Source: Lachnoclostridium sp. UBA3262 (lineage in GTDB: Bacteria > Bacillota > Clostridia > Lachnospirales > Lachnospiraceae). From it: 44,187 bases of DNA. The position numbers and the translations under genes are program-made. The notes below the pieces were generated by a model, which worked only from the letters and a program-made list of their open reading frames with translations, had not been told where the DNA came from and ran no database searches. The stretch lies in the NCBI GenBank assembly GCA_002362575.1, contig DEUM01000023.1, positions 10,802 through 54,988 of the forward strand. Reading direction: 5' to 3'. Shown here in pieces: positions 8,162 through 16,783 of the stretch (position 1 is the stretch's first letter; each line of letters begins with the position of its first letter).

Positions 8162-9394
8162 ATGAAACCTTTCCGATTTTCCTGTTTTCTGCTGGCGGCA
8201 GCGTTGCTTGTGGCGGGCACATTTCTTACCATAAAACGTTTTCCGGCCTCTGAATCACCAGATTCATTCTATCAGCCGGAAAAGAAAATACATATACCTG
8301 CTTCCTCCCATGCTACTGGCAAACCATCGCTTCATGCCAAATATGCCTGTGTAGCTGACGCTTCCTCCGGACGTATCTTGTATCAGAAAGACGCTGACAA
8401 AAAAGCTGCTATGGCGAGTACGACAAAAATTATGACGGCACTTCTTGTCCTTGAATCAGGCAGAATAAACGATACTGTCACCGCCAGTTCGCGCGCCGCC
8501 TCCATGCCCAAAGTACATCTTGGCATGAAAAAGGGCTACCGTTACCGGATGAAAGACCTTCTCCACTCTCTTATGCTGGAGTCTCACAACGACACTGCCG
8601 TTGCAATCGCCGAACACATGGCGGGCTCCGTAGAACAGTTTGCGGTAAAAATGAATGAAAAGGCAAAAGCCCTCGGCATGAATTCGTCTCACTTTGTCAC
8701 TCCGAATGGTCTTGACGCCAAAGGCCATTCCAGCACAGCCGCCGATATGTGCCGCCTCGCCGCTTATGCCATTCGAAATAAGGCATTTTGCTCCCTCATT
8801 CAGACAAAATCCTATCGTTTCACAGATATCAGCGGAAAGCATACCTATTCCCTGACAAACCGTGATGCCTTTCTGTCCTATTACGATGGTGCGCTGGGAA
8901 TTAAGACCGGATTTACTGGGGACGCCGGATACTGCTTTGTAGGCGCTGCACGCAGAAATAACATTACACTTACAAGCTGCGTCCTTGCCTGCGGATGGCC
9001 CCCAAACAAGAGTTACAAATGGGTTGACACAAGGGCGCTGATGGATTATTCGTTTCAAAATTACGCAAAATCTGAGTTGCCCCTGCAAAACCTGACTTCT
9101 GCAAAAATTCGAGTGGAGGATGGAAAGAAGAACACCGTCTCCTGTCGTCAGCCACCACAGACTTTCACACTACTTTCACGCTTTGATACCATCACGGTTC
9201 TATATGATTTGCCGGAAAAACTCTATGCCCCGATACGTGAAAGCTCCCCGATTGGAACAGTTTCTTTCTATATAAATAATGTGCTTTACAAAAAAGAATC
9301 TGTTTTTCCGTCAGAAAGCATTGAAAAATCTGACTTTTCTGATACAATAGGGATTGTGTTTGATTTGTGGATGGAAACCTTCCTTGGAAAATGA
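8162..9394 (+). CDS. D-alanyl-D-alanine carboxypeptidase (peptidase S11, PBP5/DacF type)
   Basis: This 410-residue low-molecular-weight penicillin-binding protein trims the terminal D-Ala from peptidoglycan stem peptides outside the membrane. An N-terminal hydrophobic segment (about residues 7-24) serves as signal or anchor. The three active-site motifs are in order: STTK (Ser86, Lys89), SHN (141-143) and KTG (248-250). A C-terminal beta-rich domain of about 110 residues follows; an amphipathic C-terminal anchor helix is plausible but not certain. The gene is read rightward, divergently from the decarboxylase operon, across a 187-base spacer. A GGAGA is present 13 bases upstream, a rather long spacing. 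Confidence 0.93.
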   Translation: MKPFRFSCFLLAAALLVAGTFLTIKRFPASESPDSFYQPEKKIHIPASSHATGKPSLHAKYACVADASSGRILYQKDADKKAAMASTTKIMTALLVLESGRINDTVTASSRAASMPKVHLGMKKGYRYRMKDLLHSLMLESHNDTAVAIAEHMAGSVEQFAVKMNEKAKALGMNSSHFVTPNGLDAKGHSSTAADMCRLAAYAIRNKAFCSLIQTKSYRFTDISGKHTYSLTNRDAFLSYYDGALGIKTGFTGDAGYCFVGAARRNNITLTSCVLACGWPPNKSYKWVDTRALMDYSFQNYAKSELPLQNLTSAKIRVEDGKKNTVSCRQPPQTFTLLSRFDTITVLYDLPEKLYAPIRESSPIGTVSFYINNVLYKKESVFPSESIEKSDFSDTIGIVFDLWMETFLGK

Positions 9395-9430
9395 TAAAGC
9401 AAGCCTGGAAACGTTTTTCTAAAAAAATGC

Positions 9431-9459
9431 TTTACATTTCAAATAGAAAGTGCTATGGT
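9431..9459 (+). promoter_or_regulatory. Promoter of the glutamine synthetase gene
   Basis: TTTACA, a 17-base spacer, then TATGGT. The predicted start of transcription near 9466 gives a leader of about 100 bases that contains the terminator-like hairpin at 9485-9520. Confidence 0.6.
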
Positions 9460-9484
9460 ATACATAGTACATTTGGCAAGAACG

Positions 9485-9520
9485 AAGGTGTTCTCATTCA
9501 TGAGGACACCTTTTTCTTTT
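9485..9520 (+). terminator. Leader terminator (candidate attenuator) before glnN
   Basis: An 11-base stem (AAGGTGTTCTC / GAGGACACCTT, one G-U pair) with a six-base loop ATTCAT is followed by TTTCTTTTTT. It lies between the predicted promoter and the coding region, so transcripts must read through it. Alternatively it terminates the upstream carboxypeptidase transcript, whose stop is 90 bases away. Confidence 0.75.
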
Positions 9521-9569
9521 TTCATTAAAACCAGATGAATGATTAAAATTGGGAAGGATGGATGTAATT

Positions 9570-11681
9570 ATGCAGAAAAATGTAATTGAAGATGTTTTCG
9601 GAACCAAGGTTTTCAACGACGAAGTAATGCAGGAATATCTGCCGAAGAAAACGTACACGGCTCTGAAAAGCACGATTGAAAATGGAGAAGAATTACCGCG
9701 TGACGTCGCTAATGTAGTCGCTCATGCCATGAAGGAATGGGCACTGAAAAACGGCGCCACTCACTATACCCACTGGTTTCAGCCGATGACAGGCGTCACT
9801 GCCGAGAAACACGACTCATTTTTAAGTCCGGAATCCGGCGCACGCGCTGTCTTAGAATTTTCAGGAAAAGAGCTGGTAAAGGGCGAACCGGACGCCTCCT
9901 CATTTCCATCCGGCGGTCTCCGTGCAACCTTCGAGGCAAGAGGATATACGGCATGGGATTGTACTTCACCGGCCTTCTTACGTGAGGATGCTATCGGTAC
10001 GGTTCTCTGTATTCCGACTGCGTTCTGCTCCTATACAGGGGAAGCGCTGGATAAAAAGACTCCTCTCCTGCGTTCTATGGAAGCTATCAGTAAGCAGGCT
10101 GTCCGCGTGCTGAGATTATTCGGCGACGAGGATGTACAGAATGTAAAATGTTCCGTTGGACCGGAGCAGGAATATTTCTTAATTGACCGCGACCAGTATT
10201 TACAGCGTGACGACTTAATTTTTACAGGACGTACTCTGTTTGGTTCCATGCCTCCAAAGGGACAGGAGCTGGATGACCATTATTTTGGAGCAATCCGCGA
10301 ACGTCAGGCCTCCTTTATGAGAGAGCTGAACGATGAATTATGGAAACTGGGTATTCTCTCAAAGACACAGCATAACGAAGTCGCTCCGGCTCAGCACGAA
10401 ATGGCGCCGATTTACAATACAGCAAATATAGCAACAGACCACAACCAATTAGTTATGGAGACAATGAAAAAAGTGGCAAGACGGCATCATCTGGAGTGTC
10501 TGCTTCACGAGAAACCATTTGCCGGCGTCAACGGCTCTGGTAAACACGACAACTGGTCTCTCGTTACCGATACCGGAAAGAACCTGTTAAGTCCGGGTTC
10601 TGCCCCATATGACAACAAACAATTCCTGCTATTTTTGTCCGCTGTCATTGCCGCAGTCGACGACCATTCCGCTCTGCTCCGCATGTCCGCATCCAATCCG
10701 GGAAATGACCACCGCCTTGGCGCAGACGAAGCACCTCCGGCTATCATCTCGATTTTCCTCGGCGAACAGTTAGAGGATATCGTTGAGCAGATTTTAAAGA
10801 CAGGTACTGCTACTCACAGTAATAAAGGCGAGAGAATGGATATCGGTGTCCAGACAATCCCTCCGATTAAGAAGGATGCAACGGACCGGAACCGTACATC
10901 ACCTTTTGCTTTTACCGGTAATAAATTTGAATTCCGTATGGTAGCCTCCTCTATGTCTATCGCTGGACCAAATACCGTGTTAAATGCTACGGTTGCTGAT
11001 GTTCTTGAGAAAATGGCAGACAAACTGGAAACGGCTTCTGATTTTGACAAGGCAGTGGATGAATTGATTTATGAAACGCTGAAAAAACATCAGAGAGTTA
11101 TTTTCAATGGAAATGGTTATTCTGACGAGTGGATTGAGGAAGCCGAAAAGAGAGGTCTTCCGAATGTGCGTACAATGGTAGATGCTACCGCTTCCCTTAC
11201 CGATGAAAAGACCGTTGAAATGTTTGAAAGACAGCATGTATACAGCCGCACCGAGCTGGAATCCCGTGCTGAAATCAACTACGAAGCTTACGCAAAGGCT
11301 ATCAATATCGAGGCAAAGACAATGATTAAAATGGCTTCTAAACAGTACATTCCTGCTGTCATCAGCTATGTAACAAGTCTTGCCGAGTCAATTAACAGCA
11401 TTACGGCTGCCTGCGCTGAAGCGGATATGACAGTTCAGAAAACCTTGCTGGTAAAATGCTCCTCTCTCCTCGCCGACGCTCAAAAGGCTTTGGAAGAATT
11501 GAGGAAGGCGGATGCCTCTGCCTCCGCTATGGAGGAAGGAAAGGAACAGGCCGAGTATTTCAGGGATGTTGTATTCCCGGCAATGAACGCTCTCCGCACT
11601 CCGATTGATACGCTGGAGGATGTTGTTGACAAACAGTATTGGCCGGTACCGGCATACGGCGATATGCTCTTTGAAGTATAA
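9570..11681 (+). CDS. glnN: Glutamine synthetase type III
   Basis: The product is about 703 residues, the length expected for GSIII and far longer than GSI. It makes glutamine from glutamate, ammonia and ATP in the cytosol. Family signatures include the N-terminal THYTHWFQPMTG, DASSFPSGGLR, the catalytic-core segments VGPEQEYFLID and KTQHNEVAPAQHEMAP, NGSGKHDNWSL, and a C-terminal helical region with EYFRDVVFPAMNALR. I prefer the ATG at 9570; an upstream TTG at 9549 and an ATG at 9558 overlap the GGGAAGGATGG that serves as ribosome binding site. No amt or glnB gene is next to it. Expression is probably nitrogen-controlled through the leader hairpin (inference). Confidence 0.96.
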   Translation: MQKNVIEDVFGTKVFNDEVMQEYLPKKTYTALKSTIENGEELPRDVANVVAHAMKEWALKNGATHYTHWFQPMTGVTAEKHDSFLSPESGARAVLEFSGKELVKGEPDASSFPSGGLRATFEARGYTAWDCTSPAFLREDAIGTVLCIPTAFCSYTGEALDKKTPLLRSMEAISKQAVRVLRLFGDEDVQNVKCSVGPEQEYFLIDRDQYLQRDDLIFTGRTLFGSMPPKGQELDDHYFGAIRERQASFMRELNDELWKLGILSKTQHNEVAPAQHEMAPIYNTANIATDHNQLVMETMKKVARRHHLECLLHEKPFAGVNGSGKHDNWSLVTDTGKNLLSPGSAPYDNKQFLLFLSAVIAAVDDHSALLRMSASNPGNDHRLGADEAPPAIISIFLGEQLEDIVEQILKTGTATHSNKGERMDIGVQTIPPIKKDATDRNRTSPFAFTGNKFEFRMVASSMSIAGPNTVLNATVADVLEKMADKLETASDFDKAVDELIYETLKKHQRVIFNGNGYSDEWIEEAEKRGLPNVRTMVDATASLTDEKTVEMFERQHVYSRTELESRAEINYEAYAKAINIEAKTMIKMASKQYIPAVISYVTSLAESINSITAACAEADMTVQKTLLVKCSSLLADAQKALEELRKADASASAMEEGKEQAEYFRDVVFPAMNALRTPIDTLEDVVDKQYWPVPAYGDMLFEV

Positions 11682-11682
11682 A

Positions 11683-11707
11683 AGCGTTGTCTGAGAATCG
11701 CAACGCT
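11683..11707 (+). terminator. Hairpin directly after glnN
   Basis: Perfect 7-base arms AGCGTTG / CAACGCT begin two bases after the stop codon, followed by CTGATTTTC. The T-run is weak, so this is a secondary or 3'-end-stabilising hairpin. Confidence 0.35.
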
Positions 11708-11738
11708 CTGATTTTCAATATACTGATTTTTGACAAAG

Positions 11739-11772
11739 AAAGGCAGATGACTCTAGATATCATCTGCCTTTT
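11739..11772. terminator. Bidirectional terminator between glnN and the convergent gene
   Basis: Perfect 12-base arms (11739-11750 and 11760-11771), with TTTT on the plus side and CTTTCTTTG on the minus side. Its position between two converging genes suits a shared terminator. Confidence 0.8.
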
Positions 11773-11788
11773 ATCATATACTAATATT

Positions 11789-12244
11789 TTATTTCAATGC
11801 CTGAATCGACTTTGCTATTTTTTCAACATCCTTACTCATCTTTCTGTACTGCTTTGCAGCAGACTTCGTCGCTCCCTCAACCTGTACATCGGTAGGATAC
11901 ATTGCGACATAATCATAATCGCCCCATCTGCCAACCAACTCATAAGATAGCGCATCCTCATAAGATTCATCCTTGCATTTCTCAATCGAGAACAGCCAGC
12001 CCGCTTTTTTCTGCTTATAGCATTTTTTTGCGTAAAAAGAGACACTATTTTTACCATTGCGTTTCATTATATAGTTGCCCTTCCAGCTTCCCGGCAGCTT
12101 CAATGTATAATCAGAAGTTACTTTTACTGTAATATTTTTATCTGCCTTTGCTGCGGACACTGTCTTTTCCGTCCTGACGCTGAAATACCCCGATATAACA
12201 GACAGGGCAATCACAACTGCCAAAACTCTTTTCATTCTTTTCAT
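11789..12244 (-). CDS. Small exported protein of unknown function
   Basis: The product is 151 residues with a signal peptide: basic MKRMKR, a hydrophobic core of about 17 residues, then a probable Ala-x-Ala-type cleavage zone (TVSAAKA). The mature part is about 115 residues, rich in Lys, Tyr and Trp, with two Cys residues (CYKQ and EKCKD) that could form a disulfide. The beta-rich segment around YTLKLPGSWKGNYIMK resembles small secreted proteins that are common and uncharacterised in Clostridia. I place the start at 12244, five bases after GGAGG; the longer frame from 12274 runs through that site. It stands alone between the glnN terminator and the HAD gene. Confidence 0.78.
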   Translation of the reverse strand: MKRMKRVLAVVIALSVISGYFSVRTEKTVSAAKADKNITVKVTSDYTLKLPGSWKGNYIMKRNGKNSVSFYAKKCYKQKKAGWLFSIEKCKDESYEDALSYELVGRWGDYDYVAMYPTDVQVEGATKSAAKQYRKMSKDVEKIAKSIQALK

Positions 12245-12294
12245 ACTCTCCTCCATTCTACTGCAATAGAACAATGACTTATTACGTTTACCCT

Positions 12295-12951
12295 TCAGCC
12301 TTCCTTACCTGCGAGATAGCGGCGCACTTCTATCAAATCCGGAAATATCCGGTATGCTGACTTCTCCATTTCCTCATCTGGCTCTACAATATCCGGCACA
12401 AGCAGCACCTTAAGCCCTGCCTCCGTCGCAGAACGAAGACCATTCTTTGAATCCTCTATTACAAAGGCATCCGAAGGCTGTATATCCATTACCTCACATG
12501 CTTTTCTATATATATCTGGTGCGGGCTTACTCCGCTCTACCATATCCCCGCCGATAATGACTTCAAAATATTCCAGCAGTCCTGCCTCTTTTAATTCGGA
12601 TTTGACGGTAACCTTTTTTGTTGAAGACGCCAACCCAATGCGGTAACCGTTTATATGCAAAAAACTCAGCAGCTCCCTTGCCCCTGATTTTACCGGCAAA
12701 CCGGACTCATTTATTTTTGCATGAAAAAGCTCTGACACTTCCCCGTTAAACTCATCATAAGGGAACGCAGCTCCATAATGCGCTCTCGCAATCGCTTCCG
12801 TCTCCTTCGCTGTGGTTCCAATGCATTTGCGAAATACGCTCTCAGGATTCTCAATCCCATATTTTCCACCCAGATAGCCCCAACAATTCAGCCATAGATT
12901 TTCGGTGTCAAATATCACACCGTCCATATCAAAAATAATTGTTTTAATCAC
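12295..12951 (-). CDS. HAD-superfamily phosphatase (beta-phosphoglucomutase-like)
   Basis: This 218-residue cytosolic protein has motif I DMDGVIFDTE at residues 8-17 (nucleophile and general acid Asp), a helical cap, motif II LASST, a Lys in the RSKPAPDIY segment (motif III) and motif IV VIEDSKNGLRSA. This set is typical of HAD subfamily IA enzymes that hydrolyse or isomerise small phosphosugars. The start is a GTG at 12951 with GGTGGAG just upstream. The substrate is unknown. The gene is downstream of the 42-residue membrane peptide and could share its transcript. Confidence 0.88.
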   Translation of the reverse strand: MIKTIIFDMDGVIFDTENLWLNCWGYLGGKYGIENPESVFRKCIGTTAKETEAIARAHYGAAFPYDEFNGEVSELFHAKINESGLPVKSGARELLSFLHINGYRIGLASSTKKVTVKSELKEAGLLEYFEVIIGGDMVERSKPAPDIYRKACEVMDIQPSDAFVIEDSKNGLRSATEAGLKVLLVPDIVEPDEEMEKSAYRIFPDLIEVRRYLAGKEG

Positions 12952-12962
12952 AGCACTCCACC

Positions 12963-13091
12963 TTATAATTCGTTCTCGTCCTTTATCGTATTAAATGCCC
13001 CTGCAACCGTTACTACCACAGCAGCCACTACGATAACTACCGCAATCAGAGCAATCGCTCCTAACGCTATCAATGCCGTCGTTGCACTCAT
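12963..13091 (-). CDS. Very small membrane protein (42 residues)
   Basis: A complete 43-codon frame begins with ATG at 13091, eight bases after a near-perfect AAGGAGGAA. The peptide starts MSATTALIALGAIALIAVV, continues as an unbroken hydrophobic run of about 25 residues rich in Ala, Val and Ile, and ends with a charged tail (FNTIKDENEL). It is predicted to be a single-pass membrane peptide. It lies 11 bases upstream of the HAD phosphatase gene, so the two probably share a transcript. The strong ribosome binding site, the intact frame and the clear topology argue that it is real. Function unknown; a membrane-stress peptide or small regulator is possible. Confidence 0.7.
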   Translation of the reverse strand: MSATTALIALGAIALIAVVIVVAAVVVTVAGAFNTIKDENEL

Positions 13092-13265
13092 ATCTGCTTC
13101 CTCCTTCCAGTGGACTTTGATAAATTCATTGTAACAGACTTGTCAATATTCAGCAAGCAGGAAAATGAAAGGCTCCGATCTTCTCGCATTTCTTTTCTAT
13201 ACAACTACCCTTGTTTATGATATATTAAAAATAATTCCACAAAATTTTCGAAGGGTTGTGAACAC

Positions 13266-15251
13266 ATGAAAAAGCGCACCACTGTATCTCTATTACTCAT
13301 TAGCATACTATATAACATGATTTTTATTCCCGACTTCCGGCCGGACAACGTTTCTGCATATAGCAAAACCGGGATTGAAACGGAGCAATCTATCACAGAC
13401 GCTACCGCCTATATATCCGATTTCCTGAAATGGCTTCCTGGCTGGCAGTCCAAATCCTCCGTTTCCACCGGCAATCTTATCCTCACTCCCGGCTCTGACG
13501 AATCCTGTATGAATTTTTCCTGGTATTCAAAAACCATTGGCAGTCCTGCTGTCCAAATCAGTACAGATTCTGCCTTTATGGAAAATACAATTATCCGAGG
13601 AACTGCTACCTCTATATCACGTAGCAATGGCACAACTGCCTATCGCGCCGCAAATCATGTTAGTGCGAAAAATTATCTGCAACCGGGCAAAACATACTAT
13701 TACCGATATACCAACACGTTGGATTCTACTATTGTAGTTTGGTCTAGAATTTACACCTTTTCTACTCCTGACAGTAGCTCTGTCACTGCAATTCTCACAG
13801 GCGATCCCCAGATTGGCGCTTCCGGCAATATTGCATCCGACACTTACAACTGGAGCCGGACACTGCAGCAGGCAGTCCGGACTGCCCCTAGTGCTTCTTT
13901 TCTTTTGTCAACCGGAGATCAAATCAATCATAAAACAGACTATGATCCTGACTGCATACGCGAAAGCGAATATGCCGGTTTTCTGTATCCGGAACAACTT
14001 CGCAGTCTTCCTGTGGCTGCCGCCATCGGAAACCACGAAACAAAAGGCAGTGACTACCAGTACCATTTCAACACACCAAATAGCGATAACAACTATGGTA
14101 CAACTCCCTCCGGCTGTGATTACTATTTCAGTCGGGGAAATGTCCTCTTTATCGTACTCAACAGTAACAGCCGCAAAATGAGTGCACACCGCAAACTTAT
14201 GAAAAAAGCGATAACTTCCCATCCCGATGCCGTATGGCGGATTGTCATGATGCATCATGATATTTACGGTTCAGGTATTAGACATTCCAACCGCACATCC
14301 GCCAATCTCCGCACAATCTTTTCTCCCCTGATGGATGAATACAACATTGACCTTGTATTTTCCGGTCACGACCATTCCTATGCCCGCTCTTATCCAATGC
14401 TGGATGGTACTGCCCTCTGCTATCCCGGCAATACTCTCACCAACCCGGCAGGAACCACCTATATTTCTCTTGGCACTTCATCCGGCAGCAAGATATATGG
14501 GCTTGCCAATCCAAAACAATATTATGTAGCAGAGCGTTCCAACAACCCTATTCCTACTTTCTCCGTCCTCGAGGCAACCGGTAATACGCTTTCTCTGAAA
14601 ACATTTAATCAGAGTGGAAATCGATACGCCAATGACTTTACGATTAGGAAGGAAAAAAAGAAAAGCAATCCACTGACAGCTGTCAAAAAAGCAAAAAAAA
14701 TCCACAAACAAAACTACACAAAGTCCAGTTATAACAAACTAAAATCTGCCCTTAAAAATTTTGAAAACCTGTTTCATATCACAAAATCTGATAAAGGGGC
14801 AGAAAAAATAGAAAAATATTTTCGGACTGCCAAAGATCCTCTGAGTTATTATGGCTATGCGGCAGGAACAACCGATGCACTGCCTGCTAAATTTTCCACA
14901 CTGTTGGATAAAACCAGATTACACCCCCTAACCGTCACACCATCAGCTTTCACAAATGCATACAATAAAGTAGCAAAAGCAAGAAAAAAACTGGTCAAAA
15001 CAAAACTTCAGATAAAAAAAGGTAAAAAGATTCTAAAAAACGGAACGAAGCTGACGTTAAAAAAAGGAAAGAAAATCCGTCTGAAGATTACTGCCACTCC
15101 TGCCCGCTACAAGGTATCCTTTACCTCTCACTCAAAAAAATATGTTTCCATCAGCAATAAGAGAGTAATTCGGGCAAAGAAGAAAGGTACCGCTTCTGTC
15201 ACAATCCGCTTTCAGAACCGTACTATAAAATTAAAAATTTGTGTCCGGTAA
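13266..15251 (+). CDS. Exported metallophosphoesterase (purple acid phosphatase-like) with C-terminal cell-surface modules
   Basis: This 661-residue protein has an N-terminal signal peptide (MKKRTTVSLLLISILYNMIF), an N-terminal beta domain like that of purple acid phosphatases (about 80-168), and a calcineurin-like metallophosphoesterase domain (about 173-440). The metal-binding motifs are in order: GDPQIG (179), STGDQ (215-219), GNHE (255-258), MMHHD (328-332) and GHDH (367-370). After it come a FIVAR-like helical region (about 455-590) and a very Lys-rich Big_2-like beta domain at the end, with no LPxTG anchor. It probably hydrolyses phosphomonoesters or diesters at the cell surface, held by the basic C-terminus (inference). 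The GAAGGG ribosome binding site supports the ATG at 13266. Confidence 0.9.
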   Translation: MKKRTTVSLLLISILYNMIFIPDFRPDNVSAYSKTGIETEQSITDATAYISDFLKWLPGWQSKSSVSTGNLILTPGSDESCMNFSWYSKTIGSPAVQISTDSAFMENTIIRGTATSISRSNGTTAYRAANHVSAKNYLQPGKTYYYRYTNTLDSTIVVWSRIYTFSTPDSSSVTAILTGDPQIGASGNIASDTYNWSRTLQQAVRTAPSASFLLSTGDQINHKTDYDPDCIRESEYAGFLYPEQLRSLPVAAAIGNHETKGSDYQYHFNTPNSDNNYGTTPSGCDYYFSRGNVLFIVLNSNSRKMSAHRKLMKKAITSHPDAVWRIVMMHHDIYGSGIRHSNRTSANLRTIFSPLMDEYNIDLVFSGHDHSYARSYPMLDGTALCYPGNTLTNPAGTTYISLGTSSGSKIYGLANPKQYYVAERSNNPIPTFSVLEATGNTLSLKTFNQSGNRYANDFTIRKEKKKSNPLTAVKKAKKIHKQNYTKSSYNKLKSALKNFENLFHITKSDKGAEKIEKYFRTAKDPLSYYGYAAGTTDALPAKFSTLLDKTRLHPLTVTPSAFTNAYNKVAKARKKLVKTKLQIKKGKKILKNGTKLTLKKGKKIRLKITATPARYKVSFTSHSKKYVSISNKRVIRAKKKGTASVTIRFQNRTIKLKICVR

Positions 15252-15281
15252 GTATCTTATCTTCTCCAATACTTTCTTTTC

Positions 15282-15310
15282 TTGCTAACACTCCCGCCGT
15301 CTGCTACAAT
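15282..15310 (+). promoter_or_regulatory. Promoter of the MocR-type regulator
   Basis: TTGCTA, a 17-base spacer, then TACAAT, 52 bases before the preferred ATG at 15362. The promoter lies inside the longer reading frame that opens at 15239, which supports the later start. Confidence 0.7.
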
Positions 15311-15361
15311 GCTCTTATAGAAAAAAATTGCACCCCGAGCAGTGCAGAAACGAGGCAACTT

Positions 15362-16783
15362 ATGATTACCATACCTCTAGAACCAGATTCCGACCAGCCA
15401 ATGTATATACAGATTTATGAATATATAAAAAATGAGATTTTAACGGGAAGACTCTCCTGCCCGGAACGGCTTCCCTCTGCCCGCTCACTTGCCGCCTATC
15501 TTCAGGTCAGCCGCAGTACCGTTGACACGGCATATGAACAGCTTGTCGCGGAAGGGTATGTCGACGCGAAAGAAAAGCGGGGATATTTCGTAAATTCAAT
15601 TACCCACACACAAAAATTTACGGTGTCTGGACATACAGAAATGGTTCCTGACAAAACAAAAAAAGAAACGGTTCCTGTTCTATATGATTTTAATCCGGAT
15701 GCGATTGACACGGCTCATTTCCCGTATTCTGTCTGGAAGTCTATCGGAAAAAACCAACTGGATAACCCAATCAACTTTTTGGCGGGCGATTCCCTCGGCA
15801 TACCGGAGCTGCGCCAATCTATCTGCGATTATCTGCACGGCTCACGGGGAGTAAACTGTACGCCAGAAAACATGATTGTCGGAGCCGGACTTGACTATCT
15901 TTTGCAACTGCTCTGCGTCTTGTTCCAGCGAAAGGCAGTAATCGCCCTCGAAGATCCCGGATACCGCAGTGCCAGACAAATTTTAACCTCGAACGGATAT
16001 CAGATTCTTGATATCCCGCTGAAGGGAAAAGCCTTTGACGTTGATATGTTACGGCAAAGCAATGCAGACGTCTGCTATGTTACACCATCTCATCAGTTTC
16101 CCCTTGGCAGTGTCATGTCGATTGCGAGGCGCCAAAAGCTTCTTTCGTGGGCGCACGAAAAAGAAAACCGCTATATTATTGAGGATGACCACGACAGCGA
16201 ATTCCGCTATAAAGGCAAGCCGATTCCCGCCCTGCAAAGTCTTGATAAGGGATATAAGGTTATCTATATTGGAACTTTTTCGAAAGCCATCTCCCCTGCG
16301 ATTCGCATGGGGTATATGGTTCTTCCGCCTGCCCTGATGGCGCGTTACCGGACTCTGTGCGCCACTTACGCCTGCCCTGTTCCCCGTATCAGCCAGGCAA
16401 TTCTGAACGATTTTATACAAGGCGGTTATTTTGAAAAACATTTAAACCGAATGAGGAAACAATACAAGGGAAAACATGATTATATGTTAGAACAAATCCG
16501 TCTGCATTTTCCGTCAGGACTCATAGAGCTTTCCGGGGACAATGCCGGACTGTATATTATTATCCGCTACCTTGGACCGCTGTCAGCAGAGGAAATCGAA
16601 AAAAGGGCAGAAAAAAACGGCATTCGTCTACGCCCTCTGCATGGGTATTACGCAAATCTTCCTGCCGATTATCTTCCCTCTTATTTACTTGGCTTTGCGG
16701 ATTTAAGCATGGAACAGATTGCGGATGGTATTACCTGTCTCGCAGAGAAAGTATTTCTTCCGCACGATTCGTATCTTTCTTAA
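15362..16783 (+). CDS. MocR-family transcriptional regulator (GntR HTH plus aminotransferase-like domain)
   Basis: The product is 473 residues. A winged helix-turn-helix of the GntR type is at about residues 12-80 (RLPSARSLAAYLQVSRSTVD, AEGYVDAKEKRGYFV). It is joined to a fold-type I aminotransferase-like domain with EDPGYRSAR, IIEDDHDSEFRYKG and the PLP-lysine segment GTFSKAISPAIRMGY. MocR proteins such as PdxR and GabR sense PLP or amino-compound adducts and switch nearby metabolic genes. No obvious target gene lies next to it; the exported phosphoesterase is upstream. The start at 15362 is chosen from the GAGG site and the promoter at 15282-15310. Its 3' end overlaps ribF by 53 bases in convergent orientation. 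Confidence 0.92.
   Translation: MITIPLEPDSDQPMYIQIYEYIKNEILTGRLSCPERLPSARSLAAYLQVSRSTVDTAYEQLVAEGYVDAKEKRGYFVNSITHTQKFTVSGHTEMVPDKTKKETVPVLYDFNPDAIDTAHFPYSVWKSIGKNQLDNPINFLAGDSLGIPELRQSICDYLHGSRGVNCTPENMIVGAGLDYLLQLLCVLFQRKAVIALEDPGYRSARQILTSNGYQILDIPLKGKAFDVDMLRQSNADVCYVTPSHQFPLGSVMSIARRQKLLSWAHEKENRYIIEDDHDSEFRYKGKPIPALQSLDKGYKVIYIGTFSKAISPAIRMGYMVLPPALMARYRTLCATYACPVPRISQAILNDFIQGGYFEKHLNRMRKQYKGKHDYMLEQIRLHFPSGLIELSGDNAGLYIIIRYLGPLSAEEIEKRAEKNGIRLRPLHGYYANLPADYLPSYLLGFADLSMEQIADGITCLAEKVFLPHDSYLS

Noticed and set aside
9485..9520. ANTAR (NasT/AmiR) RNA target in the glnN leader
   Set aside because: The six-base loop lacks the conserved A1/G4 pair and no second hairpin is evident; kept only as a generic attenuator.
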